Source: Breviolum minutum Mf 1.05b.01
Lineage: Eukaryota > Sar > Dinophyceae > Suessiales > Symbiodiniaceae
DNA length: 64,000 nucleotides
Assembly: GCA_000507305.1 (NCBI GenBank)
Contig: DF241443.1
Location: 1-64,000, forward strand
Direction of reading: 5' to 3'
Shown here piece by piece: positions 11,121 to 23,049 of the stretch. The position numbers were made by a program, and so were the translations under genes. The notes beneath the pieces were generated by a model. That model was not told the origin of the DNA. It did not search any database and was given only the letters and a program-made list of their open reading frames with translations. Numbering within the stretch: position 1 is the stretch's first letter; each line of letters starts with the position of its first letter.

Positions 11121-14100
11121 ATGAAGTTGGATGATCCGATGGGAAATCCACCTGCCAAAGCAAAGGTACAGATGTATGTCGCAGTGTTGGTTGCCATGTT
11201 TGGTGCCGCCATGTTTGGATTTGATCAAGGGAATTTTGGCAACGTCCAAGCTTTTGAAAGCTTTAGGCAAGAATGGTGTGTGGGAAGATATGGTGATGAG
11301 CAAAGCTGTAGTGATGAAGGATCTTTGAAAAACGACCATTGGAATGACTTTGTGACTTGGGCTGCTTCTTTGATCACCTTTGGTGCAGCTGCTGGTGCCA
11401 TTGCGGCAGGGCCACCATTGACATATCAATTGGGCCGACGTCCATGTATTCAAATTGGGGGCCTCGTGTGTTTCGTTGGATGTATTATGGCGTCATATAC
11501 ATCTTTTCAGAGTCTCTAGGTGAAGAAAGTTTTTTTTCTGATTTTTCTCATGTTGATTCTCTATTTGCATATTAAATGAAGACCCATGGCACTTCACAAA
11601 TGACATTATTAAATACTTTCATTTTCTTTGTCAAGTTTTAGTCCACCTCCTTTTTGGCAAGGATTGTTGACAAAAGAGCGTCCGGCAAACCAGTTTGGAT
11701 GGTTAAACATGGACAAAAAAGCAATGGTCATTTTTGATGGGAAATTTTGACAAATCAAGTGCAGTAGCCCGATTTGGCTCAAAAGTGCTAGGGGAATTTG
11801 AAATCTTACCAACCACTAATCACTTTTACAGGGGCCACCGAGCCCCAAAAATTGCTTCAGATAGTCTTCGGACTGTGACTTTTTCCATGGATAAAAGCTG
11901 AGGTGTTGGCGTGTTCTTTGTGGGACGTTTCATCACAGGAGTTGGCGTCGGTATCAGTTGCTTTGCCTTACCTTTGTACAGTGCAGAGATCTCCACTGCT
12001 TCAATACGAGGTGCGACAGGATCATTGTTCCAATTGAATGTGGTTGCACCTCGGAACGAAAAGTTGGGCATCATTTTTCCCCTGTAAAAATCTTCCCCAA
12101 AACGGCGTCTTATCATTACTTTCAGCTAGAACCATCACTGGGATTCCCCCCAGCAAGCAAATCAATAAGCATTGTATTGGGTTTCCCCCGTGGAGTTGTG
12201 GCCGGAACAAAATCCGGGGGTGTTCAACTAAGGAAGACTAGGCACCAGACATCGATTTTGCATGCCTGATAGTTTGTGGGATTTCTCCCAAGTTGTACTG
12301 TAAAAAAAAATCTCAAGGGAAACCAAGCAAAAGCCGGGCTTGACATCTGAATGGCAAAAAAGTGTTGGAACCCAACTTGAAAAATGATTTATCTCTCAGG
12401 TTTGAACTCATAAACTTGACAAGTTTTTTATTTTAAAAGAATGTTCCTAAGAGACCGAAAAAAATGCAAAGCCCAAGGTTGCTTGTTTCAATAGAAGGGG
12501 GTGTCAATTCTAGGACCCCTTTTGTAGGGGTATCGGTTTTATTTCAAAGGATTTTTTTTTCAATCTCCAATCCGTCACTATAGTTTTATAGTTGGCGGTT
12601 GAGGTTGGGTTGTTTAGATTGAATAACCCGTTAAGGTTTACCGTGCCTTGACGTATTTCCAGTCTCAATATCTCACAAATAAACTTGACGCTGCCTCATT
12701 CTTCCAAGGTGGGATGTTTCTTCTCTTGCCTCTTCACTTTGGTGAACAAGGATTGGTACATGGGTATCTCTTGATGTTTTTGTATTTTACCAATTTTTCT
12801 ATTAGTTCAGGTTTTTTGGTTGCTGTCCAGACTTTTTTTTTTTGGGGGGGGGGTATTTCAACATTGGATCTACCCCCCAGCCAGGATGCCAGTCACAAAT
12901 GACGGGTTTAGGTTGGGATTCCGTGACTGACTGCCATCCCTGGGTGCTTCAGGTATGGTGCTGCCAGGCCTTGCCGGTCTTCTGCTGTTAGTATTGGGAT
13001 GCTTCATTCCTGAGTCACCACGCTTTGTGATGGACTCACCCTGGGGGTTGAGGGGGGTTGGGGTTGGAGGTTGGGGATGATGATGAAAGGGTAGACAGGT
13101 GGTTTGGTTTTTCCGTGGCTTTCGGGGGTGGAGGAATTTTGGTTTCCCCCCCCATTTTTTTGTGGATCTTCATTTGTCAGGTCCTCTTTTTGAGATGGGG
13201 ATGTTGTTTTTTCAACAAGAGTGCTGTGTCGGAGCTCCTGAAATCGACTGACTCGGGTTTCCTGAAATCATGTCCCACTAGATTTTGAGTCGGTTACACC
13301 AATTTTTCGACCGAGTCGCCGCATCTCAAAGAACTTAGGGAAAACTGTTCAATTGCAGAGGTCTACCCTCAAGATGGGTGTAGAGCTCTAAAAATTTAGG
13401 GAACATGGTTACATGGTTCGTTCGAAATATCCGACATAGATAATCACAAAATCATCCCCTTTCTAATCTGCCGCCACTGTTTTTGTATCCATTTCGTACT
13501 ACACAATCTGTCAACACACAAGTCACCAAGCGAAATCAACGCTAAGTCACCAAGGCCCCTAGCGACTTGTCCATAACACCTCGATTGACCCCACGGGTTT
13601 GCCTGAATGAATTTGGAGGCTTCCTCCAAACCATGGTTTCAGCCATCCTGGACTTGTGAGGGGAAGATACCAAGATAGGTGCATAAAACTAACGTTTTAC
13701 AAACTTTTCAGAAAGCCTTCTACTCTCCGGTAAGTTTCACATGTTCTATTCAGAAAGCCTTCTACACTCCGGTAAGTTTCACATGGCGGTCCCGTTTTCC
13801 ACCCTTTTTTGTTTTTGAGTAGATTCGACCTTTTGTCTTTAAACAAATGGATTTGTGTTTGCCAACTATCAAAGCTGTGAAGCTTTAGATTTTGTCTTTT
13901 ACCCAGCGACTTGGTGGGTGGTTGACAGAAATCCTCAGGGTTTTTCTCCAAACTTGGGGGGGAGGCACAACTGACCCTGACCTCACTTGGAGGAGCACAC
14001 CTTCCGTCATGCGGGTCCCACTGCAGCATTGTCTGCTGGAATCGAAGCCTTACGACAAGTACGTCGAGGGGAGGTGCGTATGGAGGCAAAAGAGATCTTG

Positions 14101-17100
14101 CAACAGATTGAAGTTGAGATGGCAGGCCTGGGGGGCCCCCAGTTGGTGAGGTGGAGATGTAGGCAAACCTTGAGTTTTCTCAACTATAGAGGTACTATGG
14201 GGCCTGCCTCAACCCTAGTTCACAGTGGGAAAAGAATCATCAGTGTTTTAGGGCCAGGGCCCTTTATTAATCTCATGATCCACTGTAAGCCACGAAAAAC
14301 ACGTTCTTACTTTCCATTGTACTAGTTGTTTAGTAGGGATTGTGTAGTAGGGATTGTTTAGTAGGGATCCTTATAATGGTTTACTATCATCCCCACATCC
14401 CTGGGCAGTATAATCTCCTAATATACCCCTATATACCCTAAACAATCAGTTTTTTTTCATTGCTCCATTGGTCTTTACACCACCCAAAAAAACCCATCCT
14501 TTTTTCCCCCCCCCTGGAAGTGTTGGCCCAACTTCCGCCTTCAGGTGAGCGCCTCAGCTTCCTGGATCTCTTCCGAGAAGCCAATCGACGAAAACGAGTG
14601 ACTGGACCCTGTAGCGCAAAAAATGGGAAAGGCGGAAATTTTTTGTGCAAAATTTCCAATTACCTTAAGGTCAAAATTTTGTAGGTACAGATACAAAAAA
14701 AAGGTAGGTTTTTTTAGCAAAGGGTCCTTATAAATCAACCAATTATGTAGGGACAGGGACGGTTAGCCATCTACTTTTCAAGTACTGTACACCATAGTGA
14801 AAGTAGATGGCGATCGCCAGTCCCAAAAGGTGGCGATTTGTATGGAGCCATGATAAACCAAGACGAATGGGAATGGCTAGCCATCTACCTTCCAGGTGGT
14901 ATAACTCTCAGTCAAAGCAGTTACCAAAAAACATATTCATATATTCATTATTCTACTTTTTTTTCTCCAACTTTACCTCCCAAATGGTTCAACTTGCTGA
15001 TTAGTGTTGTTTTAATAGCCTTTACAGGTTTTTCTTTGAAGAACAGTTGCTTCACTCCAACCCCCAAACCGGTGAGACATGAGTGAGTTTTCGGAACGTA
15101 ACGATTGCTCAGGTGATGATTTGTTGTACCTTGGTCATTTGCCAACAAGCCACTGGTGTCAATGCATTCTTGGGCTATGCTGCTACACTTTTCAAACACT
15201 GTGGTATTGAGGATCCGATCCAATTCAACTCGATTTTCAATAGTATCTCGTGGTGATTTGGAACAAAAACACATGTTTTCAGCATTTTTTCATCACTACT
15301 TGCAAGGTGAAGACTTTGCAAAATTTTGATATCTTTTTTTCAAACCGTGTTGGAATTCTACCATTCAGATGTTTTGAAGTTAATTTTTCCACGATTTCAC
15401 GGGCTGAAGGACTCGTTAAAGCACCATTCAAAGATGGTGCCTTCTTTTTGGATGATAAACTCAGGATTGTATTATCTTAACAACAAAATTTATATATAGA
15501 CCAAACTTGTTCTTCTTCTATTTTTTCGAGTCTTCCCAGATTCGCAATTTTTTCAACCAGTATCAACTCGATCCAGACAAAAAAACACACATCGAGCGCT
15601 GACAGGCATCATGATTTTGGGTTGTATTTCTGGATTAGTATTGGTGGACTCTCGCTATGGCGGACGAAGATGTCAACTATTGGTAGCCTCAATGTTGATG
15701 GGTCCACCCTTGATGCTAGCCTCCTTGGCATTATCTTTACAATGGCCAGGCATCATCACGATGATCACGGTAACTTGTTTCATGGTGAAACTGTTGAATC
15801 TTACCACAAAAATAGTTGCAAGTGAATCAGTATCTGGGGTTCAAACAGACAATTTCATGTTTCACCACTTAAAAAACTTTTTATCGTGTCTTTTTCCCCC
15901 CAAACAGCAGTAGCCTTCGCGCGTAAGTTCAACAAGGGGGCCTCGAATGTCAGGAAACCCCGGAACCTTGATGAGGTCATCATCTATGGTGTGGGCTTCC
16001 AGTTTGCATGGGGAACCATCCCATGGATCTACCCTGCTGAACTCTTTTCCATGCAGGAGAAAGAAAGCGCGGTATCCTTGGCGGTTGGCGTGAACTATGT
16101 CCCTTTGCCTCAATAGGAATTCTGAAGTTTTTTTTACCTCCCAAAGTAACAGAGCAATGAGCGAAAATCAGCTATTTATATATTTAAGTTGTATTTTTTT
16201 ATTGGAAAGAGGGATTTCAAGCCAGTATGTTAGATTAGCAGGGAGTCCCCTAATTTTTGTTTCTTGGATATGAAGTTTAGGGTCCAGAAGAAGGGTGAAC
16301 ACCTGGACCCTCCAACAATTGTATCCATTCAAAAAAGAATGAATGATTTCCCCGAACACCTGCATTCAGGGTAGGCTTACCATTAGTATACACATGTATA
16401 CACTACTTCGCCGGATAGTCATGAAAGCAAGGATTTCCGCAAAAAGCAGTGATGAGTGAGTGATGAGAGCAATGTCATCATGAGAGCAATGGTTTTTGAT
16501 GGAGATGTCGGTCAGGTGAGCAGCGTTTCTATGCCCTTGTGCAAATTCCATTCTACTGGTCCGTCAACGGGGATCCTTTTCATGGCTTTTGATCCCACAT
16601 AATCAATTACGGTGCATAATTCCAAACAGAATAGCGACTAAACCACCAGGTCTTTTTTTCGGCCACATGCAGCTTTGTTTCAGATTTTTCCAGAAATGCT
16701 TTTTGAACAAGTTAAGGTGGCCAATGCTGCCGTAGTTTACATCACACCTTATTTGATGAAGTGGTCAACACCTGGAACCCTTCTGTTTTTTGGAGTGCTT
16801 AACGTGCTGAATGCTCTCTTTGTGGTGGTGTACATCAAGGAGACTTTGCCGTTTTTTTTTTGTTCTTTTTCCCTTTTTTTGGTTAGGGAGAAGTTTTGCA
16901 AAGTGGATTTTTTCCTTCAAGGGGATGTATGTTGGTGCAAGAAAAACTGTTGTTTGCAACACTGGATTCAAATTCTCCTATGCTGGATTCGATAAATGCA
17001 GGATTGGATTAACGGATAGACTTCGAACCTCTTCCTGCAACAAAACCTCCGAAAGGCAACCAGATAGTTGGCTTAGCAGAGCATGAACATATCCAACACA

Positions 17101-17897
17101 CCCCAAAATCTTATAATAGCATTAATAACAACGATAATAGTGATAAGAATAGTAAGAATAAAACTAACCTAGCAAAGTAATGGAAACTCTCGCTTTTTCA
17201 AACAGGAAATGCATCTACATTGTGGATTTTCCGTTGCTAGATTACTGAAAGATCTATCTAACACATTAGGTTCTATTCACATGGAAGGGAGGCAGGATTT
17301 GTCATTTTGGGAGGATTTTCAATCATAACATTTGAGACCATTATGTTGAAGTCCCTTCCAACTTTCGAATGTTCTGCCCTGCACAAGCAGGTCAATATGA
17401 TCGCTGCCGTTTGGGTTGTTTTTTTCTTTGGAGGGGCTATGTACACCCCAGAAACTAACATGTGCCCTAAAAAGGGTTCAATACAAGTATATGACTATGT
17501 CAAATCTCGCGATAGTAAGCCCTATCTTGAATGTTTTTTTTAGAGCTAAAAAGGATGATGGGTTTTTAGTAATGGTTTATCCATTAATTTATTCAACACA
17601 TCCATTTCGGGTTTAAATTTGGTCGGCTTGGACCTTCCGAGCTGATCGTTACAACTGGAGTGACAGGGGGCCCCTCCAAATGGCCTGAAAGAACTAGATT
17701 TCACTGCTTTTTTTTCACCCCAAAATCAGTGGAGTTATGCGAACCCTACAACTGGTGACTTGCCGTTGCAGGAGACCAAGGGAGTTCCCCTGGAGCAGAT
17801 TCCTAAGCTCTTCGACGAAGACCAAAGTGGTACTTCTGAGCCCTGGCCGGCGGCCTATGCTTCGTTCTCAAGCGGGAAAAAAGCCGGCGACCGATGA
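11121..17897 (+). CDS. MFS sugar (hexose-type) transporter, 11 exons
   Basis: A twelve-helix membrane protein of the major facilitator sugar-porter family, predicted to move a sugar across a membrane; the substrate cannot be told. Exons, borders set by phase and homology: 11121-11511, 11903-12039, 12709-12763, 12953-13032, 13993-14125, 14545-14597, 15113-15242, 15606-15776, 15908-16098, 16717-16839, 17772-17897. They join without a stop to 529 residues, the usual family length. Landmarks: FGFDQGNFGN in helix 1, YQLGRRPC, GRFITGVGVG then PLYSAEIS, PESPRF (214-219), QQATGVNAF (294-302), VDSRYGGRR (340-348), WGTIPWIYPAE (418-428) and the C-terminal ETKGVPLEQIPKLF (from 489). Most introns are GT-AG. 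Those from 14126 (GC), 13033 and 16840 (both GA) use other donors. An in-frame TTG lies at 11112, but ATG 11121 is the natural start. Single-base border errors are possible, especially at 12040 and 13033. Confidence 0.92.
13707..13785. repeat. tandem duplication of a 42-bp segment inside a transporter intron
   Basis: Two consecutive copies start at 13707 and 13749. Each reads TTCAGAAAGCCTTCTACTCT (the second has ACACT) and then CCGGTAAGTTTCACATG. Each copy looks like a tiny exon with an AG acceptor and an ideal GTAAGT donor. Including either in the transporter is not needed for the protein, and the translation matches nothing in the family. Confidence 0.85.
14327..14450. repeat. probable inverted-repeat element (TTGTTTAGGG type)
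   Basis: The left part carries TTGTTTAGTAGGGATTG in partial tandem copies. The right part is the inverse, ending CCCTATATACCCTAAACAAT. The same right arm, inverted, starts the element at 38461-38558. It lies in the transporter intron between the exons ending 14125 and starting 14545. Confidence 0.55.
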
Positions 17898-18443
17898 AGG
17901 TTGGGGAACGGGTTTATCTAAGTGTTGGTTTCGAATATTTCATTTTGAAGCCTCACCTGGGTAAATGATCCAAGTTGACAAAACAAAATCCGAACTGGGT
18001 TCAAACCACCACCTACTTATTGTTTGAACTTTTTTCATTGCTTTAGGCTTCAAGAACATGGGGGTATTCTTGCGCACTTGCAATGTATACAAATTGGGCA
18101 TACAAAACAGCCTACTTGGCACAGTCGACTTTCCAGATTGGAAGGCGAACCAAGAAATTGAACAAAAACCGGTATTTGATAGGTGATTTTTGGGGTCAAA
18201 TGTTATTGGAATCCAAGCGTAAACCTCGCAATGCCACCCCTCCCTCTCAATAAATAGCTGGCCTTCTGAAAGGATTATATGTGTGTTTTTTTTTTCCAGG
18301 CCAGCTATTTCCTGGGGAGGGTGGATGGCATTGGCCTTTCCTGAAGCTTTGACCCTGCAAAGGAGCTCATGAGTTTGATGGAGAAGGGGTGCGCGGGGAG
18401 GAGTGGAGGAAAGGTTGAGATGCAGGGGAACGAGCCATGTGGT

Positions 18444-18501
18444 GATTTGTTGTTGTTGTTGTTGTTGCTGTTGTTTTTGTTGTTGTTGTTGTTGTTGTTG
18501 T
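18444..18501. repeat. (TTG)n microsatellite ending at an undetermined base
   Basis: About 18 mostly perfect TTG units, with single interruptions GCTG and TTTTG, run directly into an N at 18502. The exact length is therefore uncertain. Confidence 0.9.
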
Positions 18502-18506
18502 NACTA

Positions 18507-18552
18507 CCATCCTCAACTGGTGAGTTTACTGAATTTCTGAACCATCAACAGT
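18507..18552. repeat. family-A MITE, right half only
   Basis: CAACTGGTGAGTTTACTGAA and TTTCTGAACCATCAACAGT match the right part of the full copy at 54470-54587 and are followed by TA. The left half is missing. It is replaced by the TTG array and the N, so the truncation may be an assembly effect. Confidence 0.7.
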
Positions 18553-18633
18553 ATCTCAACATCCCTCAGAGATGGGTGTAATTTCGTTTGGAGGCTCCTT
18601 TAGTGGATTTTTTCTTGCGAGTTCGGGCCACTC

Positions 18634-18950
18634 AGATGGGGACTGCATGTCAGAACGGGCGGCGCATAAAGTGGACATGGTAGATAACCATCTATTGTTT
18701 TTCATATATCATTATATAATCTTACTTCATCCATCATCTTTCATCAATCGCTCATCCTCTATCACAAGTCATTTATCATATATTTTGTATATATTGCCAT
18801 ACATCCTGTGTAGCTTGCCCTTTCACGGTTCCAACGTCAAGGTGCTAGCCATCTTCGACCAGGAGGTCATGAGCGACGAAGTGCAGAGGAGCAATGAGGC
18901 GTCCTGTCGATTTCAGGGTCGGTATGATTTCCATCAGACTCAGACCATGA
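18634..18950 (+). CDS. unrecognised gene: two exon-like islands
   Basis: Two short stretches look coding by composition and codon choice. The first, around 18638-18680, reads CMSERAAHKVDMV. The second, about 18811-18925, reads NVKVLAIFDQEVMSDEVQR and then SNEASCRFQ. Between them is AT-rich intron-like sequence. Other islands on the same strand further on (about 20190-20290, 21519-21601, 22568-22696) may belong to the same gene. I do not recognise the family, and no start or end can be fixed. Confidence 0.35.
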
Positions 18951-19891
18951 TTTTCATTTTGAGGAGTGTGATTTCTCCATGTTTCACCAAACATTTGGTT
19001 GTGGACTTCATTTTTGCATGAGAGTATTTCGTGTTGGAAGAAAGGAGACTATCGTACTTCAAGACTATGGATCAAGAACCGCCAGTTGGTCTGTTGACGA
19101 AACAAGTTCAGGTTTCTGTGAATCTCCCAGAGGTCACATATAAAATTTGCCAAAAAAAAGCAGGTCATGTTTGGAAAAACACGGAAATCCTTTGTCAAAC
19201 TTCGAAACGACACGGATTTTTTCATTTCCTCAAGGATCGCCAAAGAAGCTTGGAAGCTCAGAATTCTTTTGGGCCAGTTTTACCTACCAAACGACGAAGA
19301 ATTTGCGTTTTTGGTTTTGAAGTAGGGTCAAAAAGAGGAGTGCAAGGTTCAACAAAATCAGTTTGTTGGGAGGTGTCGTTGTGGGTTGTTTTTGTGGTGT
19401 CTGATTGTTGCGCAAGACCTGGATTGCACAAGATTTGCGAGAGCATTGATGAAGCAATGCTAGTTCTTGGTATTTTGATATTTTTCCAAAACAAAGTCAC
19501 TGCAATTGGAGGTGGTGATCAGGTATATTTTGTTGACTCATTCACCTTTTTCAAATGGGTGGAAGAGACCACAACCTATCAAAAAGGGTCAGAAGGACAA
19601 ACGAAAATATCAAAGTTGCAGAGTTGAACTTCATCAGTTCTTTTCCCTAAATTCAGATCTATGTGCCTGCGGCAGTGAGCAAAGCAGCATAGAAGAATGC
19701 AGCAAGTTGGCTGATATTAATCAGTTGGACTGTTAATGTTTTAGAGATCCGGTGGATATGGCCAATTAAGGTCGCTAGTGAATATCATCTCATTCATTTT
19801 TTTTGTAAATCCCATGTGGTTTTTGATTTTGATATTTCTGAAACATCAACAGTATTTTGCGTAAGGATACGGTGTGACATCATCTCAAGTT

Positions 19892-19970
19892 GGCGTCATC
19901 ATCGTCATCATCGTCATCGTCATCATCGTCGTCATCATCATCATCATCATCATCCTCGTCGTCATCATCC

Positions 19971-20001
<31 letters not shown>

Positions 20002-20031
20002 CACCATCCTCACCATCCTCACCATCCTCAC

Positions 20032-20101
<70 letters not shown>
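19892..20101. repeat. long (ATC)n microsatellite
   Basis: About 210 bp of CAT/ATC triplets, with CGT and CCT interruptions at the start and a block of four CACCATCCT units in the middle. It codes poly-Ser, poly-Ile, poly-His, poly-Met or poly-Asp depending on frame, so the long open frames across it mean little. Confidence 0.95.
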
Positions 20102-20297
20102 GCAAACACCAACCTTGCAACTTACCAACCGCTTCGTTGTCTTACATGCTTTTGCCAGCTTTTAAGACAACCTGAACCAGCTTTGGCTTTTTCCGAGGCC
20201 ATCAAATCAAGCATGCCATGCGTGAACGCCACTCGGGAATGCTTCAGTGGTTCAGCGGGTTCCCTTGGTTCTGTCCATGCAAAGTCCATTTTCTTTA

Positions 20298-20414
20298 CCC
20301 TCCCTGAAACTATTGAAACTAACAGTTCGCCCCTGAAAATAGACCCCTAAAAAAGGAAGAGATTCCTATTGGAAACCACCATTTTTAGGGGCGAGCTGTT
20401 AGTTTTAGGGAGGG
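20298..20414. repeat. family-B MITE (CCCTCCCTGAAACTAACA ends)
   Basis: The left end is CCCTCCCTGAAACTATTGAA, then AACAGTTCGCCCCTGAAAAT. The right end ATTTTTAGGGGCGAGCTGTT and AGTTTTAGGGAGGG is its inverse. TA flanks both ends (20296-20297 and 20415-20416). The long arms and lack of coding space mark a non-autonomous TIR element. This is the best-preserved copy of family B here. Other copies: 36281-36388, 40176-40277, 43646-43752, 48686-48786 and 54201-54303. Confidence 0.85.
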
Positions 20415-21518
20415 TACAAAATCGGATCATCAAACCGACTGTAGTAACCGTGGCTGCTAAGATGCTCCCAACTACCCTCAGGCTCGTTGGTGTGGTTTGG
20501 CTCGTTGGTTTTGGTTTGGTTGATTTTCTGTTTCGGGAATTTTGAGATCCCACAATGTGGTGTTTCATCCCTTCTCAGAATCAAGCAGTTTTTCGATGAA
20601 TTTCCCCAGTAAATGTCACCTGAACTGATCTCAAAATGCCACGAAGTTTTCTGACCGAAAAGCTGACCTCATTTTTTTTGGCGTTATCAAGGTGAATGGG
20701 ATGTATTTACTACTGTAAATCAATTTTTCATCAAATGGAGGTATTTAAATTGACCATGCCATGCCACATGGCTGTGGAGCACCATATTTGAATATATTTG
20801 ATATTGGTAGGTCCAGGTATTTATGGTCACTCTTGAGCCAAAGCTTGGGGTGATACCTTAGTAACAGTCTATATTGCCAGGATTATTTATTGTAGAATAT
20901 TATATTATATGTATATATCAGATGTTTACATATATATTACACTTTTTCATAGGAAATTATTCCGAAAAACAGATCTGAAAACTTTGCAATGGCATTTTTT
21001 AAAGGCTGGGTCATCACATCCATACCCTCCACAAAAACAAACCTCAAAGGCATAGCCCTGGGCAAAATCATAGCATTCTCAGCCGAGGTCGCCCCAAATG
21101 GTGGTTTGGGGTTTTCGGAATCCCCCCTCAAATTTTCCTCCCAAAATAGCTGTACACATGGAGGGGGTTCTAAACCCTCCCAACATTTTCCAAGGCGATG
21201 TGGTCTCCTTGGTCGAGTGCTGGTACCGGTCAGGGGGTCCAAGCTTCGTCGACAGTTGTAGTGGCAGCAACTTCCATTTTAGTGGGAAAAAACACATGTG
21301 ACAAGTTGAAAACACTTGCATGTCCTTTTTCTTGAATCAGAGAAAAACCTCGGAAGTCAAAATAGATGATGAGCCCATCGTTCCTTTAGGCCGTTGGTTG
21401 GTCGAACATTTTTTGAATAAAGATTGCATTTTTTTTAGCTAAAACCGCGATTGGCTTATCCTCAAACCTGTTTAAAAAATTGGATTTTCTCCCACATTCA
21501 GCAGTGATGATTTTTTCC

Positions 21519-21601
21519 GCGTCCTTCAGTCCGCGGTGTCGCCAAGGATCTTGACAACGCTCGGGACTTCGGTGTGGGTCTCAGCCAGCTGCCAATTTGG
21601 G
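21519..21601 (+). CDS. exon-like island, unrecognised
   Basis: One frame reads GVAKDLDNARDFGVGLSQLP followed by IWETTGELF, bounded by a CTTCAG-type acceptor on the left. It looks like a real internal exon, but I do not know the family. Another open frame across the same bases is less protein-like. Confidence 0.4.
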
Positions 21602-22567
21602 AAACCACGGGAGAACTTTTCCTCCATTCAGGAAGCAGTTATTTTTAGTGTTGGACAACAATTATTCGTTTATTTTTTGGTCGGGGAGTAAAGTTAAACC
21701 CAGGATTATATATGAATCCTCCCATCCTGTTTAATGAGTAGGAAGTTCGCACTCTGTTGGTGGTACTTTTTGTACTTAGCGGTTGACCTTCATTTTACTT
21801 AACGCTACCCTGGGGGAACTGGAAACTATAACCTTTTGCCGCAAAAGACGTACGCAATCGCCTGTTGATAGGACCAAATCCAGCTATGAATCTAGTTCGG
21901 GTGGTCAAACAACTTGGCAAATTATAGGGGATATTTACTGAATCAACTGGGCAAAATTATTGTTGGGATGGTTCAAAAAACACCTGGACTTGGATGTTTG
22001 ATGGGAAACATTTTGACAAAACCAATGGAGTAGTGAAAAGACACCGGTTGCTTGGGTCATTTTTTGGTCGTCACTACCCTTGGTTTAAGTTGGAATTATG
22101 ATAGCTGGCACTTGAAAGGGGGGAATTCGTGTCTTCCTAACCAAAACAGGATTTAATGACTCAAAAAGCTCAACTGGCTTTGTCCAATTTCGCTGGGTGT
22201 AGGAGTGTAGGAACTCTAAGCCCAAACATGGCAATTTTTTGGAAAATGGACCAATGATTGAAGATATATTTCCTATTGAATGTGTATGTTGTGTTTTTTT
22301 CCCAGTGGCATCTTCGTTTACCCAGGGTAACAACTCGTTATACTTACCATTCACAAGAGGCACTGGCAAAATTGCGTAATTTCTTCCGGTGATCTACATT
22401 TTTCTGCAACCCAAATGCTCCATGTATGGTATATTTACCTACATTTCACTTAGATTTATGGTAAATGCAGGGAAATATGAACTACGTGGATCAACTGGGT
22501 AAGCATAGAATGAAACCCACCTTTGGATTTGCTTACCTTACGAGTTTCTCCATTTTCCACACTCTGA

Positions 22568-22696
22568 GGCTCCACAAGTGGTGAGCGATTGTTTGTTGGG
22601 GGTCCACAATGTCGGGTTGATCAGGGCAATTGATGCGTTGAGTGAATTGGCATATATCGAACCCCCCCAAATTACGGAAAGCATCTGTTTCAAAGA
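22568..22696 (+). CDS. exon-like island, unrecognised
   Basis: After a TTTTCCACACTCTGAG acceptor the frame reads APQVVSDCLLGVHNVGLIRA and then IDALSELAYIE, and stays open to a TAA near 22717. The hydrophobic spacing suggests helices. No family recognised. Confidence 0.35.
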
Positions 22697-22972
22697 TTTT
22701 CAAAGTGTATTTACATAAGGAGTACGTACTAGTCAGAAGGCAGCCATTATCACTGCAACAAGTAACCTTCGTATCCCTGCAATTAGACTTTTAATAGTAT
22801 CCCTTCCGGCTCCATCCTGGAAGACTGGAAAATTTCCAAAGGAAAGCGACCCGATACCGAGCGGAAAAAAACACAAATTTTCCACGCCTCATATGCACAG
22901 TGGAAACCAGGATTCATCACATAGTCACATAGCGGATTACTGAAATCCCAACATTTAGCATCGAGTATGTCT

Positions 22973-23047
22973 TGGATCTACCCCCGTGCTGTTAAAAATG
23001 GAATAATCCTGGTGGTGACTGGCACCCTGGGTGGGGGGGTAGATCCA
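22973..23047. repeat. small inverted-repeat element (TGGATCTACCCCC ends)
   Basis: The ends TGGATCTACCCCC and GGGGGTAGATCCA are perfect inverse copies. The inner part GGTGACTGGCACCCTGGGTG recurs in related form near 7100-7145, 12866-12950 and 38025-38063. The copy at 12866-12950 abuts the acceptor of the transporter exon at 12953. Confidence 0.65.
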
Positions 23048-23049
23048 AA

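Larger units (their letters stand above)
17898..18633. other. transporter 3' flank, no gene seen
   Basis: After the transporter stop there is no recognisable coding sequence. The tract holds T-rich runs, a TTG microsatellite and the right end of a family-A element. Confidence 0.5.

Noticed and set aside
11763-11784. GTAGCCCGATTTGGCTCAAA resembles the dinoflagellate spliced-leader sequence
   Set aside because: It needs an insertion and several changes to match, lacks the leader's 5' end, and lies inside a transporter intron, not before a start codon. A chance match is more likely.
19031-19627. 198-codon + strand open frame
   Set aside because: Base composition is intron-like, with T and A runs, and no motif or coding rhythm is visible; it is more likely read-through of non-coding DNA.
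19816-20350. Several long open frames on both strands with poly-His, poly-Ser, poly-Ile, poly-Met and poly-Asp
   Set aside because: They are produced by the ATC microsatellite, which has no stop codon in most frames.
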